Positions 45,269-56,157 of a stretch of 64,000 nucleotides of DNA are shown one piece after another. Numbering within the stretch: the first letter of the stretch is position 1; each line of letters begins with the position of its first letter. A program made the position numbers and the translations under genes. The DNA comes from Saitoella complicata NRRL Y-17804 (Eukaryota > Ascomycota > Saitoellomycetes > Saitoellales > Saitoellaceae): assembly GCF_001661265.1 (NCBI RefSeq), contig NW_017566994.1:1-64000 (forward strand). The letters are read 5' to 3'. Below the pieces are notes generated by a model. The model had not been told where the DNA came from. It saw nothing but the letters and a program-made list of their open reading frames with translations, and did not search any database.

Positions 45269-46502
45269 ATGGCATCACCCGCTCTTAACCGCCTAAAAGC
45301 CCATAAAGCACCAGTCCTCTCTCTCGCGTTTGCCCCGTCGTCCTCTGACACTGTCGCATCTTCATCAGAAGACTGCACTCTCCGCTTATGGGATCTACGA
45401 ACAGAGAAACCTGTTAAGGCGTGGTTGCCTAATACATTTGGCGCCGATACCGTTACGAGTATCGTATGGTCGGAGAGGGATGAGGGAAGTATTTGGGTGG
45501 GCTGTGGGACTAGGGTATTAGGGTTGGATGTTAGGGGAGGCAGTGGGATGTTGGGCGGGAAGCCAGTTGTAGAGAAGGAGGTTGCAGGGGATGAGATTAA
45601 TCAGGTGAAGTTGTTTCCTGCGAAGCCTGTCTAAGGTCATGGCTGACAAGTTCACAGATCGCGCTACATGGTGATTTGATCGCTGCGGCAGATGACCTCG
45701 GCGATATCTACGTCTGGGATACGAAAGCTGACACAGTGTCCTCAATGAAAACAAATCACACCTCCGTATGCCTCGGGACCCTTCCTTCCCCTTCCATGTA
45801 CATTTACTAACATGCCTAGCAGATCGCCTCAACCCTCCTCTTCATCCCTCACAAACCAACACCAACAATTCTCTCCGGTGGTCTTGATTCACAAATCATG
45901 CACTGGGACCTCACCCGGAAACTCCCAAAATCAAATCTAAACATCCGGGATCTCATTGTGGAGGCAGCGGAGGGGGATGCATCCGGACAGATGTTTAACC
46001 CCCCGTTCGTTAACTCGCTGAGTTTGAATGAGGAGGGGAAGGTGTGGGCTGCTGCCGTGGGGGATGGGAGTGTATTTGTTGGGAGGCAAGGGCAGGATGA
46101 TGGAGCGAGAGGCGGGAAGAAAAGGAAGTGGAATGAGGAGGCATGGGAGATCACGGCTCTGGGCGGAGAACCGCACAGAGCGGGCGCGAGCGTGGTGTAC
46201 GTTTCCTCAACTTACTTATCGAGATACTTGCCAACTGAGAACCGTACAGTGAATGGGCAAAATTCGATCCTACGCGACTTGTTAGTGGAGGGAACGATGG
46301 ATCTGTACGGATATGGGATGCGTCCCGGGCATTCGAACAGGGAGAACAGGAGGAGGAGGGTGCGACGGCGTTGGTCGAGACACTGGAATTGGGAGAGGGG
46401 AAGAAGGTCAATTGGTTGACTACGACTGAACGAAGTGGAAAGGGGAGAGTTGTTATCGCGGATACGAGTGGGGATATCTTGCTTTATGATCTTCGGGGGT
46501 GA
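45269..46502 (+). CDS. WD40 protein, WDR53-like
   Basis: Four exons (45269-45604, 45658-45765, 45823-46196, 46250-46502) give about 356 residues. WD repeats begin LKAHKAPVLSLAFAPSSS with LRLWDLRTEKP. They continue with LIAAADDLGDIYVWDTK, ILSGGLDSQIMHWDL and LVSGGNDGSVRIWDAS. Features shared with human WDR53 include the ADTVTSIVW segment, the LNPPF/FNPPFVNSLSL-like insert, and the near-terminal GEGKKVNWL followed by VVIADTSGDILLYDL. Human WDR53 is a DCAF-type candidate receptor for CUL4-DDB1 ligases, so a similar scaffold role is possible but inferred. Introns are 53-57 nt. The first retains a stop if unspliced. Confidence 0.82.
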
Positions 46503-46869
46503 GCTTGGCAGCACGATCAACGGACAACCGATCAGCCGAGAGGTAGGTAAATTATTCATGCAACGAAATAAATCCATGATTTTCCCTGCCATGAAACAGA
46601 TCCTCCATTTCGACCTGGAACACGTGAATCGCACCCCCAACGGATGTGACGTTACACGAAATGTCCAATCCCGGCGTTGGCGCGATAAACGGACAGTTTG
46701 GTTGAACAACACAGAAAGCGCAGGAAATACATAAAGGCCTCCCTCGAACACCAACAAACTGGCTACACTACAAGCAATTCGATCAGCTATCAGATCATCT
46801 GCACCTACATTCATACCGTCTCTACGCACAATCAACAACAGCACCAGACTATTCTCTAATACGCATATC
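46503..46869. promoter_or_regulatory. GPD upstream region
   Basis: 367 bp between WDR53-like and glycerol-3-phosphate dehydrogenase, with a pyrimidine/A-rich leader near the start codon. I find no clear stress-response element by eye. Confidence 0.4.
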
Positions 46870-47934
46870 ATGGCAGGAAAGCACACCGTTGCCGTTGTCG
46901 GATCCGGAAACTGGGGAACCGCCATTGCGAAGATCGTTGGTGAAAACACCGCTCAGCATAGCGACGTCTTCAACAAAGATGTCAAGATGTGGGTCTTTGA
47001 GGAGGAAGTCGAGCACGAGGGAAAGAAGAGGCCGTTGACGGAGGTGATTAACGAGAAACACGAGAACGTGAAATACCTCCCCAACATCGCGCTACCAGAA
47101 GGTATTGTTGCGGAGCCGGATGTTGTCAAGGCGGTCGAGGGTGCGAATATTCTGATTTTCAACTTGCCGCATCAGTTTGTTGGCAAGGTTTGTAAGCAGC
47201 TGAGAGACTCTGGGAAGGTGTCGAAGGATGCGGTGGGTATCTCGTGCATTAAGGGTGTGGAGATCTCGAAGGATGATATCTCGCTTTTCCCGTATACCAT
47301 TGGAGAAGAACTCGGGATTTACGTCGGTGCGCTTTCGGGGGCCAATATTGCGAACGAAGTTGCCGAAGAGAAGTTTTGCGAGACAACGATTGCGTATGCG
47401 CCGAAGGACGATAAGGGCGTTTCCTCGGATACGATCAAGAAGTTATTCCATAGGGATTATTTCAGGGTTGGGATGTGTGAGGATGTTGCGGGTGTCTCCC
47501 TTGCGGGTGCATTGAAGAACGTCGTCGCTGTCGCTGCTGGATTCGCCGATGGATTGGGGTGGGGAGATAACTCTAAGGCTGCTGTCATGCGTGTCGGCCT
47601 CATGGAAATGAAGAAGTTCGCCAAGACTTTCTTCCCTGACGTCCGTTCCGCGACCTTCACGGAAGAGTCCTGCGGAATCGCAGACCTTATCACATCATGC
47701 CTCGGAGGCCGTAACCGTCGCTGTGCGGAGGCGTTTGTGAAGACAGGAAAATCCATGGACGAGTTGGAGCAGGATATGTTGAATGGGCAGAAGTTGCAGG
47801 GTGCGGGTACGGCGGAGGAGCTGTTCCACTTTTTGGATAAGAAGGGGAAGACGGATGATTTCAAGTTGTTTACGGCTGTGTACAACATTGTGTACCAGGG
47901 ATTGCCGCCGGATCAGTTGGCTGAGAACATCTAA
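46870..47934 (+). CDS. GPD1: NAD-dependent glycerol-3-phosphate dehydrogenase
   Basis: Single exon, 354 residues, close to the usual length for the cytosolic enzyme. It reduces dihydroxyacetone phosphate to glycerol 3-phosphate, supplying glycerol for osmotic balance and phospholipid synthesis and re-oxidising NADH. The N-terminal NAD motif is [13 protein letters not shown] (residues 10-22). The substrate/catalytic region includes [11 protein letters not shown], the catalytic Lys in [18 protein letters not shown], and [20 protein letters not shown]. No N-terminal PTS2 of the yeast Gpd1 kind is evident, since the protein starts [10 protein letters not shown]. Codon use is that of a well-expressed gene. 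Confidence 0.96.
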   Translation: MAGKHTVAVVGSGNWGTAIAKIVGENTAQHSDVFNKDVKMWVFEEEVEHEGKKRPLTEVINEKHENVKYLPNIALPEGIVAEPDVVKAVEGANILIFNLPHQFVGKVCKQLRDSGKVSKDAVGISCIKGVEISKDDISLFPYTIGEELGIYVGALSGANIANEVAEEKFCETTIAYAPKDDKGVSSDTIKKLFHRDYFRVGMCEDVAGVSLAGALKNVVAVAAGFADGLGWGDNSKAAVMRVGLMEMKKFAKTFFPDVRSATFTEESCGIADLITSCLGGRNRRCAEAFVKTGKSMDELEQDMLNGQKLQGAGTAEELFHFLDKKGKTDDFKLFTAVYNIVYQGLPPDQLAENI

Positions 47935-48618
47935 GCGTCTTGATGACTGCTGATGTATTCGGTGTTCGTACGATAGCTTATTGCAATTGGGGGATGAGTG
48001 GAGGGTGCTGCTTATAGAAAGGTGGTCTTGTCTTGTGTTGAGTAGGGATGAATACCTTTGATATAGAGTATGAATAAAAGGCAGAATATACCCGAGTATC
48101 TGGTGCGGTACCTCCATTGACAGCGCAGTACCCGGTGAAGGGACAAAGCGCTACAGCATGACAGCTTGTTGACAGGTTGACGTCAATTGACCGGTACCCG
48201 CAAGACATGATCCAGAAGGTCTCGGGACTCGGTCTGAACAAACAATATGCAATTGAATCCTCGTCTATCTCTTCCTTCTCTCGCCTTTATCTTCCTATAT
48301 CACTATGCCCGACCGGACCAACGGGTAGCGACTTCCATTCCCCCGGGATCGTGCAGCAACGGAACCTCAAGTGACCTTAGCCGGCAGAAGCTTCATTTGA
48401 CAGCTAATCAGTCGCATAATTCGCCAATTTTGGCTGGAAAATGTAAGGGTGACGTAATGTGGTGTGATATCGAGCGTGGATATCTCGGGCCGCGGTGTTT
48501 TGGGAGGTTGACGGGAAGAGACATTTATAAGTATGGACGGTCCGCCGGTGACAGTTACGCCGAGTACATTCGAGATATAAGGTGAATCAACAGACAAATC
48601 ATTGTGCCGTGAGAGATC
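47935..48618. other. Intergenic, GPD to sulfite oxidase
   Basis: 684 bp with no recognised gene. Open frames on the minus strand near 47978-48241 and plus strand near 48247-48585 lack family features. It includes a CGGTACC string at 48105-48111. Confidence 0.4.
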
Positions 48619-50391
48619 ATGGAGACTATCAAGCAATTGAAGGAGACTGCCACAAGGGCCTATGAGGAGACCGTGGCCAAGATGAGCTCTGTAGAGATCT
48701 CAGGTATGTGTAATGTACGATAGGTACCAGACATGAGTCAATGGCTAACGACCATACGCAGAGACATCCGGCAACGCAGATTTCGCCGAGGAGCGTAAAG
48801 GCTGGCACGGCTACGTCGAGTGGGAAGACTACCCTGAAAAGAAGAAGCTCGCTGCCGCAGTCTTGGCCAAGTTCAAGTTTACCCCCATCCCAGAATTCCA
48901 GCTCAAGCCCCTTCCCGAGACCAACCCCATCCTCATTGGACACAGGTGGAAGGAGTACTACCAAGTCCTCGGACCCACCATGGCTAACTGGCCCGATGAA
49001 AGCTGGGAGATCGTCAAGAAGGAGAAGGGGGAGAAGATGATCCATGTCCTTGATTTCCCGTACAATGGGGAGCCCCCGGCGGATGAGTTGATGAAGGGGA
49101 AGATTACGGACAACAAGTATCATTTCGTTCGTAATCATGGGAATATTCCAGTTATTGAACCTGAGGAGTGGTCTGTTGAAATTGGTGGGATGGTAAACGA
49201 GCCGAAGAGGTTGACGTTGCATGACTTGAAGACGAAGTTTCCGTATGTTGCAACATGTCTTGCACCGTGTGCAGGTTACTAACAACAAGGTGGCAGGATC
49301 GTCGAGATGACCGTTACGCTTCAATGCTCCGGTACACGCCGTATCGAGCAAATCCACGAATACCCCGGTGAAGGTGACGAACTCATCAACGCACCTTGGG
49401 CTGAAGGCGCCATTGGTACGGCCAAGTATAAGGGTGTCAGCTTGAAGAAGGTCCTGAAGTATTGCGGCGGCTTGAAGGACGGGGCTCAGCACTTGGAATT
49501 CATTGGAGCGGATACTTATTTCAAAAAAGGGTGTGTTGATCTGTCAAAGCGTTCTTTCAGGAATGCGACTAACAATTGTCGTACAGGCGGGTCTACAACT
49601 ACGCAGTTTCCGTTCCTTGGCGTAAAGTCAAGTCGAACGAGGTTCTGCTCGTTTGGGAAATGAATGGAGAACCTCTCCCTCTCATCCACGGTGCCCCCGT
49701 CCGCGCGGTCGTAACTGGTTACATTGGTGCCCGTTCATGCAAATGGCTCTACAAGATCAACGCCTTAGCCCACTCTTCCATGGGTCCCGTCCAGAGGCAA
49801 GAATATCTCTACTACAATCACCAACTCGGAAAACACAACGTCAAATTCTCCAACGGGTTCAGTATCCAGGACATGCCCGTCTCCTCGGCAATGATGTTCC
49901 CAAAGGAAAAACAAGTCATCATCCACGACGGGAAAATCGAGTGTCAAGGCTGGGCTTACTCCGGTGGTGGCCGCTGGGTCGAAAGAGTCGAGGTTAGTCC
50001 GGATGGTGGACATACCTGGTTCCCGGCTGCGGTGCAGAACATGACGACGAAACACTACCACGCCTGGCGTCTCTGGAAACTCGAAGTACCAACCTACGCA
50101 GAAGGCTGGATCGAACTCTGCGTCCGATGCTGGGATAACGCGAACAACACTGAGCCTACGTTCGTGAGGTCTGCGTGGAATTGGGATTTGCATGTTACGA
50201 GCTCGAGTCATCGGGTTAAGATTTATTCGGTGAATAAGACGTATCCGGAGACGGCGGAGAGGTTGAGGTTGTTGAAGGAGCACGGAGAGGAGTTTGAGCC
50301 GATTACGAAGCCGGTGGGTTTCGCGGTTGAGACGCCGGAGGAGTATGAGAGGAATGTGAAGGAGATTGGGGATAGGGAACCAATTGATTAG
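48619..50391 (+). CDS. Sulfite oxidase-type molybdenum enzyme
   Basis: Four exons (48619-48703, 48762-49242, 49297-49530, 49587-50391) give about 534 residues. The eukaryotic molybdopterin oxidoreductase domain begins around KYHFVRNHGNIPVIEPEEW and has the Mo-ligand Cys in LQCSGTRR (near 198). The dimerisation (Mo-co) domain follows with GWAYSGGGRWVERVEVSPDGG and ends LCVRCWDNANNTEP...SAWNWDLHV. Such enzymes oxidise sulfite to sulfate. Neither the N-terminal haem b5 domain nor a mitochondrial presequence of animal sulfite oxidase is present. The first 100 residues are helical and charged instead. That resembles plant (peroxisomal) and some fungal enzymes, but no PTS1 ends this protein (DREPID). 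Nitrate reductase is unlikely because b5 and FAD domains are missing. Confidence 0.9.
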
Positions 50392-50794
50392 GAGGTGATG
50401 CGTCGGGATGTATGTGTGGAGTTTCAGAGTGTATAAGTAGGGCACGGTGAAGATGTTGAAGGAGCTTTTTGCTTGGTTTAGTTTACACCCTTCCAAAAAA
50501 TATCTTTTATAGTGTTCTTCTGATCTATACGCGCTGTTGGTCTGAGGTTGATGCCGTCCCTCACTTTGTAATTACTTCCTTCGCACGCTTGACCTAGTAA
50601 AGAGAGGGACTGTTCGAGGAACACATAGGTTTCACACCGTAACATTTCGGAGAAGTGGTTTGGGATATGTCGTCCAAAGGTAATCACAATATGCATTTCA
50701 ATGATAGCTAACCCAAGCAACTCACACTAACATATAACCAAGAAGATGTCGAACCCGCAACTCCGAATCCCAAAACTAAGACTAATTTTCACCA
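50392..50794. other. Convergent 3' region
   Basis: 403 bp between the converging sulfite oxidase and fucose-permease-type genes. It presumably holds terminators; no gene is recognised. Confidence 0.4.
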
Positions 50795-52201
50795 CTAAAC
50801 ACCTGCTAGCCTAGCCCTGGTAGGGCTGTGAGAAGGAGAAGAACCGGACTCGACATTCTCCACGAAGACATCCTGACCCTTCTGATCCAAATACTCAACA
50901 TCGGTCGCAGACTCCTCAACCATCTCCAAATCCCTCTCCTCGGGCTTCAACCCGAAAGGCTGAGTGAAGAACAATCCGTAGACGAGGACGACCACGTAGC
51001 AGATAAGAGGGACAAGAGTAGACTTTTGCGTGTCGAGGTGGTCGGCGATCGCACCCTGGATGGGGGGCATGATGGCACCACCACCGACACCCATGATGAG
51101 AAGGGAGGTACCCTTCTTGGTGTTGATACCGAGGTTCGCGATGGCCATGGTGAAGATGGTAGGGTACATGCAGGACTCGAAGAAGAAGATGGCCATGTAG
51201 AGAGCAACACCACCCGTTCCCTTCAAGAACATTGAGACGGCAGCAAAGATAGTACAGATCGCGGCGTAAACAGACAAGATGTGTTGAGGCTTGAGGAACT
51301 TGAGAAGAGCGGTAGCGAAGAAACGACCGACGGTGAAGAGGATGAGGGAGTAGGAGAGGTAAGTGGAAGCCTTGGCATCAGACACAGAAGGGTCGACTTC
51401 GACGACGTAGTTGATGAAAAAAGAGGCGAGGGTGACTTGACCACCGACGTAGAAGAACTGAGCGACGAAACCGGCGATGGTGTGGTACTGCTTCCACAAG
51501 GGACGCTTAGCGATGGCGGAACCCTCGGCGGCGGCACGTTCTTGCATCTCCTCGTCGGAGATTTCGGGAAGGTTGACAAAGTAGAATCCAACGGCAACGG
51601 CGGCGACAGCAGCGGCAATGCCAATGTAAACGTACTGAACGCTGGTCAAGTTCTTTGAGCCCTCGCCGGAGAAGAAAGCCTTGGAAGCGATGAGAGGACC
51701 AGTGAAGGATCCGACACCGTTGAAAGACTGAGACAGGTTCAAACGGAAAGTAGCAGTCTCCGCAGGGCCAAGAACAGTGATGTAGGCGTTCGCAGCGATT
51801 TCGAGCATAGACAACCCACACGCCAACACGAACGTACTCCCACAGAACCCACCAAACGACAAAAAGTGCGCACTGGGCCAGAAGAAACAAGCACCGACAA
51901 CGTACAACACCAAACCAGAAATAATGCCAAGCTTGTAACCGAAACGACGGATGATCCAGCCACCGAGGGTTGGAGGGTATACGATGTAGGCACCAAAGTA
52001 CGCGATCTGGAGACCTGTTGATTCGAGCTTGGTGAGGCCCAGGACGTTTTGGAAGTGTTTGTTGAGGACGTCGAGGAGACCGTATGCGAAACCCCAGAGA
52101 AAGAAGAGGGATGTGACGAGGGCGATGGGGACCCAGAGGGCTCTGCCACCGGTGGGAATGTTGCTTGCGCGGATGTGTGCTGCTGGTGCGCCTCCTGCCA
52201 T
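50795..52201 (-). CDS. Fucose permease-type MFS sugar transporter
   Basis: Single exon, 468 residues, twelve membrane segments. It resembles the FucP/GluP branch of the major facilitator superfamily (L-fucose:H+ symporter, bacterial glucose/galactose transporter): SLFFLWGFAYGLLDVLNKHFQ in helix 1, then STGLQIAYFGAY, FGGFCGSTFVLACGLSMLEIAANAY and LNLSQSFNGVGSFTGP. In fungi such proteins take up hexoses or deoxy-sugars at the plasma membrane; the substrate here is unknown. The C-terminal 50 residues are acidic and cytosolic. Codon bias is strong, suggesting high expression. The upstream 465 bp carries GC boxes matching the CreA consensus. Confidence 0.9.
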   Translation of the reverse strand: MAGGAPAAHIRASNIPTGGRALWVPIALVTSLFFLWGFAYGLLDVLNKHFQNVLGLTKLESTGLQIAYFGAYIVYPPTLGGWIIRRFGYKLGIISGLVLYVVGACFFWPSAHFLSFGGFCGSTFVLACGLSMLEIAANAYITVLGPAETATFRLNLSQSFNGVGSFTGPLIASKAFFSGEGSKNLTSVQYVYIGIAAAVAAVAVGFYFVNLPEISDEEMQERAAAEGSAIAKRPLWKQYHTIAGFVAQFFYVGGQVTLASFFINYVVEVDPSVSDAKASTYLSYSLILFTVGRFFATALLKFLKPQHILSVYAAICTIFAAVSMFLKGTGGVALYMAIFFFESCMYPTIFTMAIANLGINTKKGTSLLIMGVGGGAIMPPIQGAIADHLDTQKSTLVPLICYVVVLVYGLFFTQPFGLKPEERDLEMVEESATDVEYLDQKGQDVFVENVESGSSPSHSPTRARLAGV

Positions 52202-52666
52202 TGTAGTTGGGGTTGTAGTTGTTGGTTAGGAGATTGATGGGAGGAAGAGGAAGGCGGGAGGATAGGTGGGTTTATATAGAAGTGGATCGAGCCGCACACA
52301 CGGAACTCAACAAATGGCCCACGTCCCCGCGTCCCCGAGTCACACAGAGACCTCCCCGTGGGGTCTCCACATCCTCTAAACTAACGTAATTGCCCTATTG
52401 AACAGGCGACCGGGTGTTTGAGCTGTCGTCTGATCTGATCTGGTTGCGGAGTAATTAAGGTTGCCACTTACTTGTAGCGCAGAAACACTTGTCTTGGGCC
52501 GGAGATGGCGCCGGTTGGGCAGGTGGCAGCGTATGAGCGCGTGTAGGCGAGACCGAAGTGTGACCGAAATAACGGGCGAGACGGAGGCATGATTTCCCGT
52601 CTGCCTAAACTCTCCCCGCTAAACCTCCCCAGAACTCCATTAATCCCAATCTATAGATGCCCACAA
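52202..52666. other. Intergenic, permease promoter and MSH3 3' end
   Basis: 465 bp between two minus-strand genes. Apart from the GC boxes no feature is recognised. Confidence 0.45.
52325..52363. promoter_or_regulatory. CreA/Mig1-like GC boxes upstream of sugar permease
   Basis: CCCCGC at 52325-52330 (reverse complement GCGGGG) and GTGGGG at 52358-52363 both fit the CreA consensus SYGGRG, 124-162 bp upstream of the permease start. The second lies within an imperfect inverted repeat (GAGACCTCCCC/GGGGTCTC). Carbon-catabolite control is plausible, but the consensus is short. Confidence 0.35.
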
Positions 52667-55600
52667 CTATGCCCAATCAATATTGCCCGCAAGTGCCTCC
52701 AAATCCTCAATACTAACACTCCCCGGATCACCAATCGCCCTCCTCGCCATCTCCGCCCACCCCCTCTCCCTCCTCCCCCTCAACTCCTCCTCGACCTCCC
52801 TCGCCTTAACCTCTGCAACCTCCAACACCCTCCCCGGCAAATTCGCCAACCTGGCAACATTAAGCCCGTAAGACCGATTCGCCACCCCCTCCGTCAATTT
52901 GTAGAGGAATGTGATTTCGGGGGAGCCGTCGGAGGAGGTGTGTTCCATGAAGCCCATGTGTGCGTTTTTGCAGAGTTGGGGGTATTTTTGGGCGAGTTCG
53001 GCGAGGATTGGGTAGTGTGTTACGAAGAGGACAAGGCCACCTCGTTCGAGGAACCATTCGAGGACGGCCCAGGCGATTGCCATTCCATCCATTGAACTCG
53101 TACCACGTCCTAGTTCGTCGAGGATGACGAGGGAACGGGGTGTGGATTGACGCATGATATCAGACGTTTCGGACAACTCGACCATGAATGTAGATTCGCC
53201 CGACATGATGTTGTCGAATGCACCCATCCTCGTGAATACCGCGTCCAAAATACCCAGTGTTGCCGATTCGGCAGGGACGTAGGACCCGATTTGACCCATG
53301 ATGGAAACGAGCGCGACCATCCGAATATACGAACTCTTACCACCCATATTTGGACCCGTCAACACAACGGTGCGTAACCCGTCCTTGTCCAACTCCACAT
53401 CATTCGGCACGAACGGATCAGCCAAGATCTGCTCCACCATGGGATGTCTCCCGCCGTTGATCTCGATCTTCGTACCTTCGACGAATGTGGGCCTGCAATA
53501 TCCAGGCTGTGATGCCACGATACTCAAACTCAACAAGCAATCCACGACGGCGAGTTTAGTGACCACATCGCGGAACACCTCGAATTTCTCCGCGATCTTT
53601 CCCAGAAAGTCGGCGTAGGCTTTATCGCACTCGATCGCAAGACTCTCCTTCCTCTGCTCGCGCTCCTTCAAAAGAGCCAGAATGCGTGGAGAGTGGAACC
53701 TACTCATTGCCTTCGTACCCGAGATCTTGACCCAATTCTTCGGTACCTTGTTCGCTTCGGAGTTTCGTAGCTCGATGAGGTACTCGACGCCAGCAACAGT
53801 AACATACTCAACCTTCCTCCTCAACATCGTCTGGATCTCCTTCAAATGCTCCCCCAACTCTGACTCAACCATCGCGATCCCCATCTTATGTTCCCCAATT
53901 TCCTCAGCGACATCATCACCAAACATATCATACTTGTTATCCTTCGCAGCCTCGGCTTGGTTGAACATCCCTAAAAACTTACCGACATCTTCAGCAATGG
54001 TCGGGAGGGCTGCGATAGAGTTATTGAGAAGCGCGCTCTTGAACCCGATGGAGGCGGGATCGGCCACGGATTCGAAGGCGATGGAGATCTTGTAGAGTGC
54101 GTTGAGGATGAGAACCAATTCGGGTCTCGTACATTTTCCGTAGTGAATTCGACACAGTCCCTTCTCCAGGTCTGGAAGTCGGTCCAACACCTTTTCCAGC
54201 GCTTCAACCTTGCGTTTCGTGTCACTGTCCGCATTCAAGATCTCTTCCACAGCCTCAATCCGCCCCTCAAGTTCTTCATGCCGAACGAGAGGGCGTCCAA
54301 CCCACTTCCTCAACATTCTACGTCCGAACTTGGTCCGCGTTCGATCTAGCACCCAGAATAAACTTCCTCGCTCACCGCCGTCCGTCGCGTTCCGGAAGAT
54401 TTCGAGTGATGTAAGCGTGTTGCCCGTGAGTAACATCTTCGAGCGCGAGGAGAAGGGGGAGAAGTATTTTGTTAGGTCAAAGACGTGCTCGATGCCGAAT
54501 TCGGTGAGGTAGGTGATCATTGCGCTGAGGCATACCACCACACCCTTTGGAAACTTCAGAACTTCATCGAGAAGGGTGTTGTCACCGCCTTTTTGGACTT
54601 TATCGGCGTAGAACTTGGAGACGGCGGTGAATGCGTCGTCGAACTCTTGCTTCTTCTCAACTCTTTCCATCCTGACGCCTTCCCCTATTCCTGTGGAAAG
54701 ATGGGACAACACTCTTTCGGTAACACGGCTGACTTGTCCAACGATAATGACCTCGCATGGGCTTAAATGCAAGAGACGCGTTTCGAATTCACTCCGCAAG
54801 ACACCATCCTCAAATTCGTCGTAGATGATGTCCCCGGTTGAGGGTTGTACCGCGATGATGCCGATCTTCACATCATCCGTTCCCTCTCTCACAACATCTT
54901 CGACCAGTCCCATAATATACCCCGTCCCAGCTCCCGCCCCAGAAGGGCTAGGAACATCATTGGATATATCGCCAACATACGTCCCCTTCGTGTGGATCCC
55001 CGTCAACTTTCTCTCAAATACCCCACTCTTCCCACTCGCAGCCTTCAACGCCGCCGTCTCAACCTGCTCCACAACACCCACCCTCAACCCCGCCTCCACT
55101 AATTTCTTAACATGGATATTGATTCGATGAACGGGAATGGAGGCAGTGATGAAATTGTGGTCGGGGAAGGATGCGATGTGGAGGTGTTGGGAGGCGAGAA
55201 GGGCATCGGTGTGGAAGAAGCGGTATTTGTAGCCAACTTGGATTGCGAGGAGGGTCGTTGGGTGGGTGGTTTTGAGTGCGAGGAATTGGCGTTCGAGCGG
55301 GGTTAGTTTCGCACCTGGAGGTGCTTTTGGGACGCCGGAGGCGAGGGCGGCGGTTGGGGTGGACGAGGGGGCGGAGAAGCGTTTGGCGAGGTCGCTTTGT
55401 GGTTCTGTAGAGGGTTCTTCGTCGTCACCGGCAACTGCAGACGCGTCGTTGACGGGCGTTACGACCGAGTTTTCTCGTCGACGCTTGATGTCCGCAATGG
55501 AGTTTGGGTCCATGAATCGCGCTTGGAACTGTTCACGCCGTGCATCCTTTGCTCTTTGCTGTTCTTGTGATAAACTTGGACCGTCCGATGACGTCTCTGT

Positions 55601-55903
55601 GGGTGCTGACGACGTAGGATCATACCTGAACCGTTCAGTACGCGTCGAGATGGACGTACGAGCGGGAGTAGGAGCAGGAGTAGACTTAGCAGGACGACTA
55701 GGCGTGCTGAAGAACTTGGAAGTATCCTCAGAGGGCACGTCCACGGATGTATGCGTCACATCCTGGGATGAATGCTCCTCAAACCGGAGCTTCTTAGACA
55801 CCGGCTCGTCATCCTCCACCTCGCCCGGCGGATCAGTCCTCTTCGACGACGGCCCTCCAGAAGACTGCGGGACGAAGAACGACGACAAACTGGCCTGCTT
55901 CAT
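52667..55903 (-). CDS. MSH3: MSH3, mismatch repair MutS homologue
   Basis: Single exon, 1078 residues. With Msh2 it forms MutS-beta, which binds insertion/deletion loops in nuclear DNA. A PCNA-interaction (PIP) box lies at the very N-terminus: Q3-x-x-L6-x-x-F9-F10. A disordered, phosphorylatable region of about 200 residues follows. The mismatch-binding domain begins KLTPLERQFLALKTTHPTTLLAIQVGYKYRFF, and PDHNFITASIPVHRINIHVKKLVEAG is diagnostic of Msh3 rather than Msh6 (no Phe-x-Glu wedge). The ATPase has Walker A TGPNMGGKSS (near 848), LVILDELGRGTSS, and the H-loop FVTHYP. Length is in the Msh3 range. It is divergent from the zinc-cluster regulator, 254 bp away. Confidence 0.94.
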   Translation of the reverse strand: MKQASLSSFFVPQSSGGPSSKRTDPPGEVEDDEPVSKKLRFEEHSSQDVTHTSVDVPSEDTSKFFSTPSRPAKSTPAPTPARTSISTRTERFRYDPTSSAPTETSSDGPSLSQEQQRAKDARREQFQARFMDPNSIADIKRRRENSVVTPVNDASAVAGDDEEPSTEPQSDLAKRFSAPSSTPTAALASGVPKAPPGAKLTPLERQFLALKTTHPTTLLAIQVGYKYRFFHTDALLASQHLHIASFPDHNFITASIPVHRINIHVKKLVEAGLRVGVVEQVETAALKAASGKSGVFERKLTGIHTKGTYVGDISNDVPSPSGAGAGTGYIMGLVEDVVREGTDDVKIGIIAVQPSTGDIIYDEFEDGVLRSEFETRLLHLSPCEVIIVGQVSRVTERVLSHLSTGIGEGVRMERVEKKQEFDDAFTAVSKFYADKVQKGGDNTLLDEVLKFPKGVVVCLSAMITYLTEFGIEHVFDLTKYFSPFSSRSKMLLTGNTLTSLEIFRNATDGGERGSLFWVLDRTRTKFGRRMLRKWVGRPLVRHEELEGRIEAVEEILNADSDTKRKVEALEKVLDRLPDLEKGLCRIHYGKCTRPELVLILNALYKISIAFESVADPASIGFKSALLNNSIAALPTIAEDVGKFLGMFNQAEAAKDNKYDMFGDDVAEEIGEHKMGIAMVESELGEHLKEIQTMLRRKVEYVTVAGVEYLIELRNSEANKVPKNWVKISGTKAMSRFHSPRILALLKEREQRKESLAIECDKAYADFLGKIAEKFEVFRDVVTKLAVVDCLLSLSIVASQPGYCRPTFVEGTKIEINGGRHPMVEQILADPFVPNDVELDKDGLRTVVLTGPNMGGKSSYIRMVALVSIMGQIGSYVPAESATLGILDAVFTRMGAFDNIMSGESTFMVELSETSDIMRQSTPRSLVILDELGRGTSSMDGMAIAWAVLEWFLERGGLVLFVTHYPILAELAQKYPQLCKNAHMGFMEHTSSDGSPEITFLYKLTEGVANRSYGLNVARLANLPGRVLEVAEVKAREVEEELRGRRERGWAEMARRAIGDPGSVSIEDLEALAGNIDWA

Positions 55904-56110
55904 GTTTGTCGATTCAAATAAAGTTTGCGGGAATGTACAGGGCTTTGCATTTCCCAGCCTCTAGAGTGCGCGTCTCATCCCAGGTTACAGCCGGCCCCGC
56001 ACTCCAATTGCCGCCTGCAGATCGGTTCACTAAGCGAGACAGGTATTGGTAGCGGTCCAGCTAAGAAAGTCGACTGAGCCTCCAACCCGTACAAGACCAC
56101 CGAGCACCCC

Positions 56111-56138
56111 AGCATTCAGCATCCAGCGTTCAGCATTC
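56111..56138 (+). repeat. Four tandem heptamers AGCATTC-like
   Basis: AGCATTC, AGCATCC, AGCGTTC and AGCATTC follow each other without gaps, ending 19 bp before the start codon of the zinc-cluster regulator. It lies in the presumed 5' UTR or core promoter. Confidence 0.7.
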
Positions 56139-56157
56139 ATTTGACCTGTATGATACC

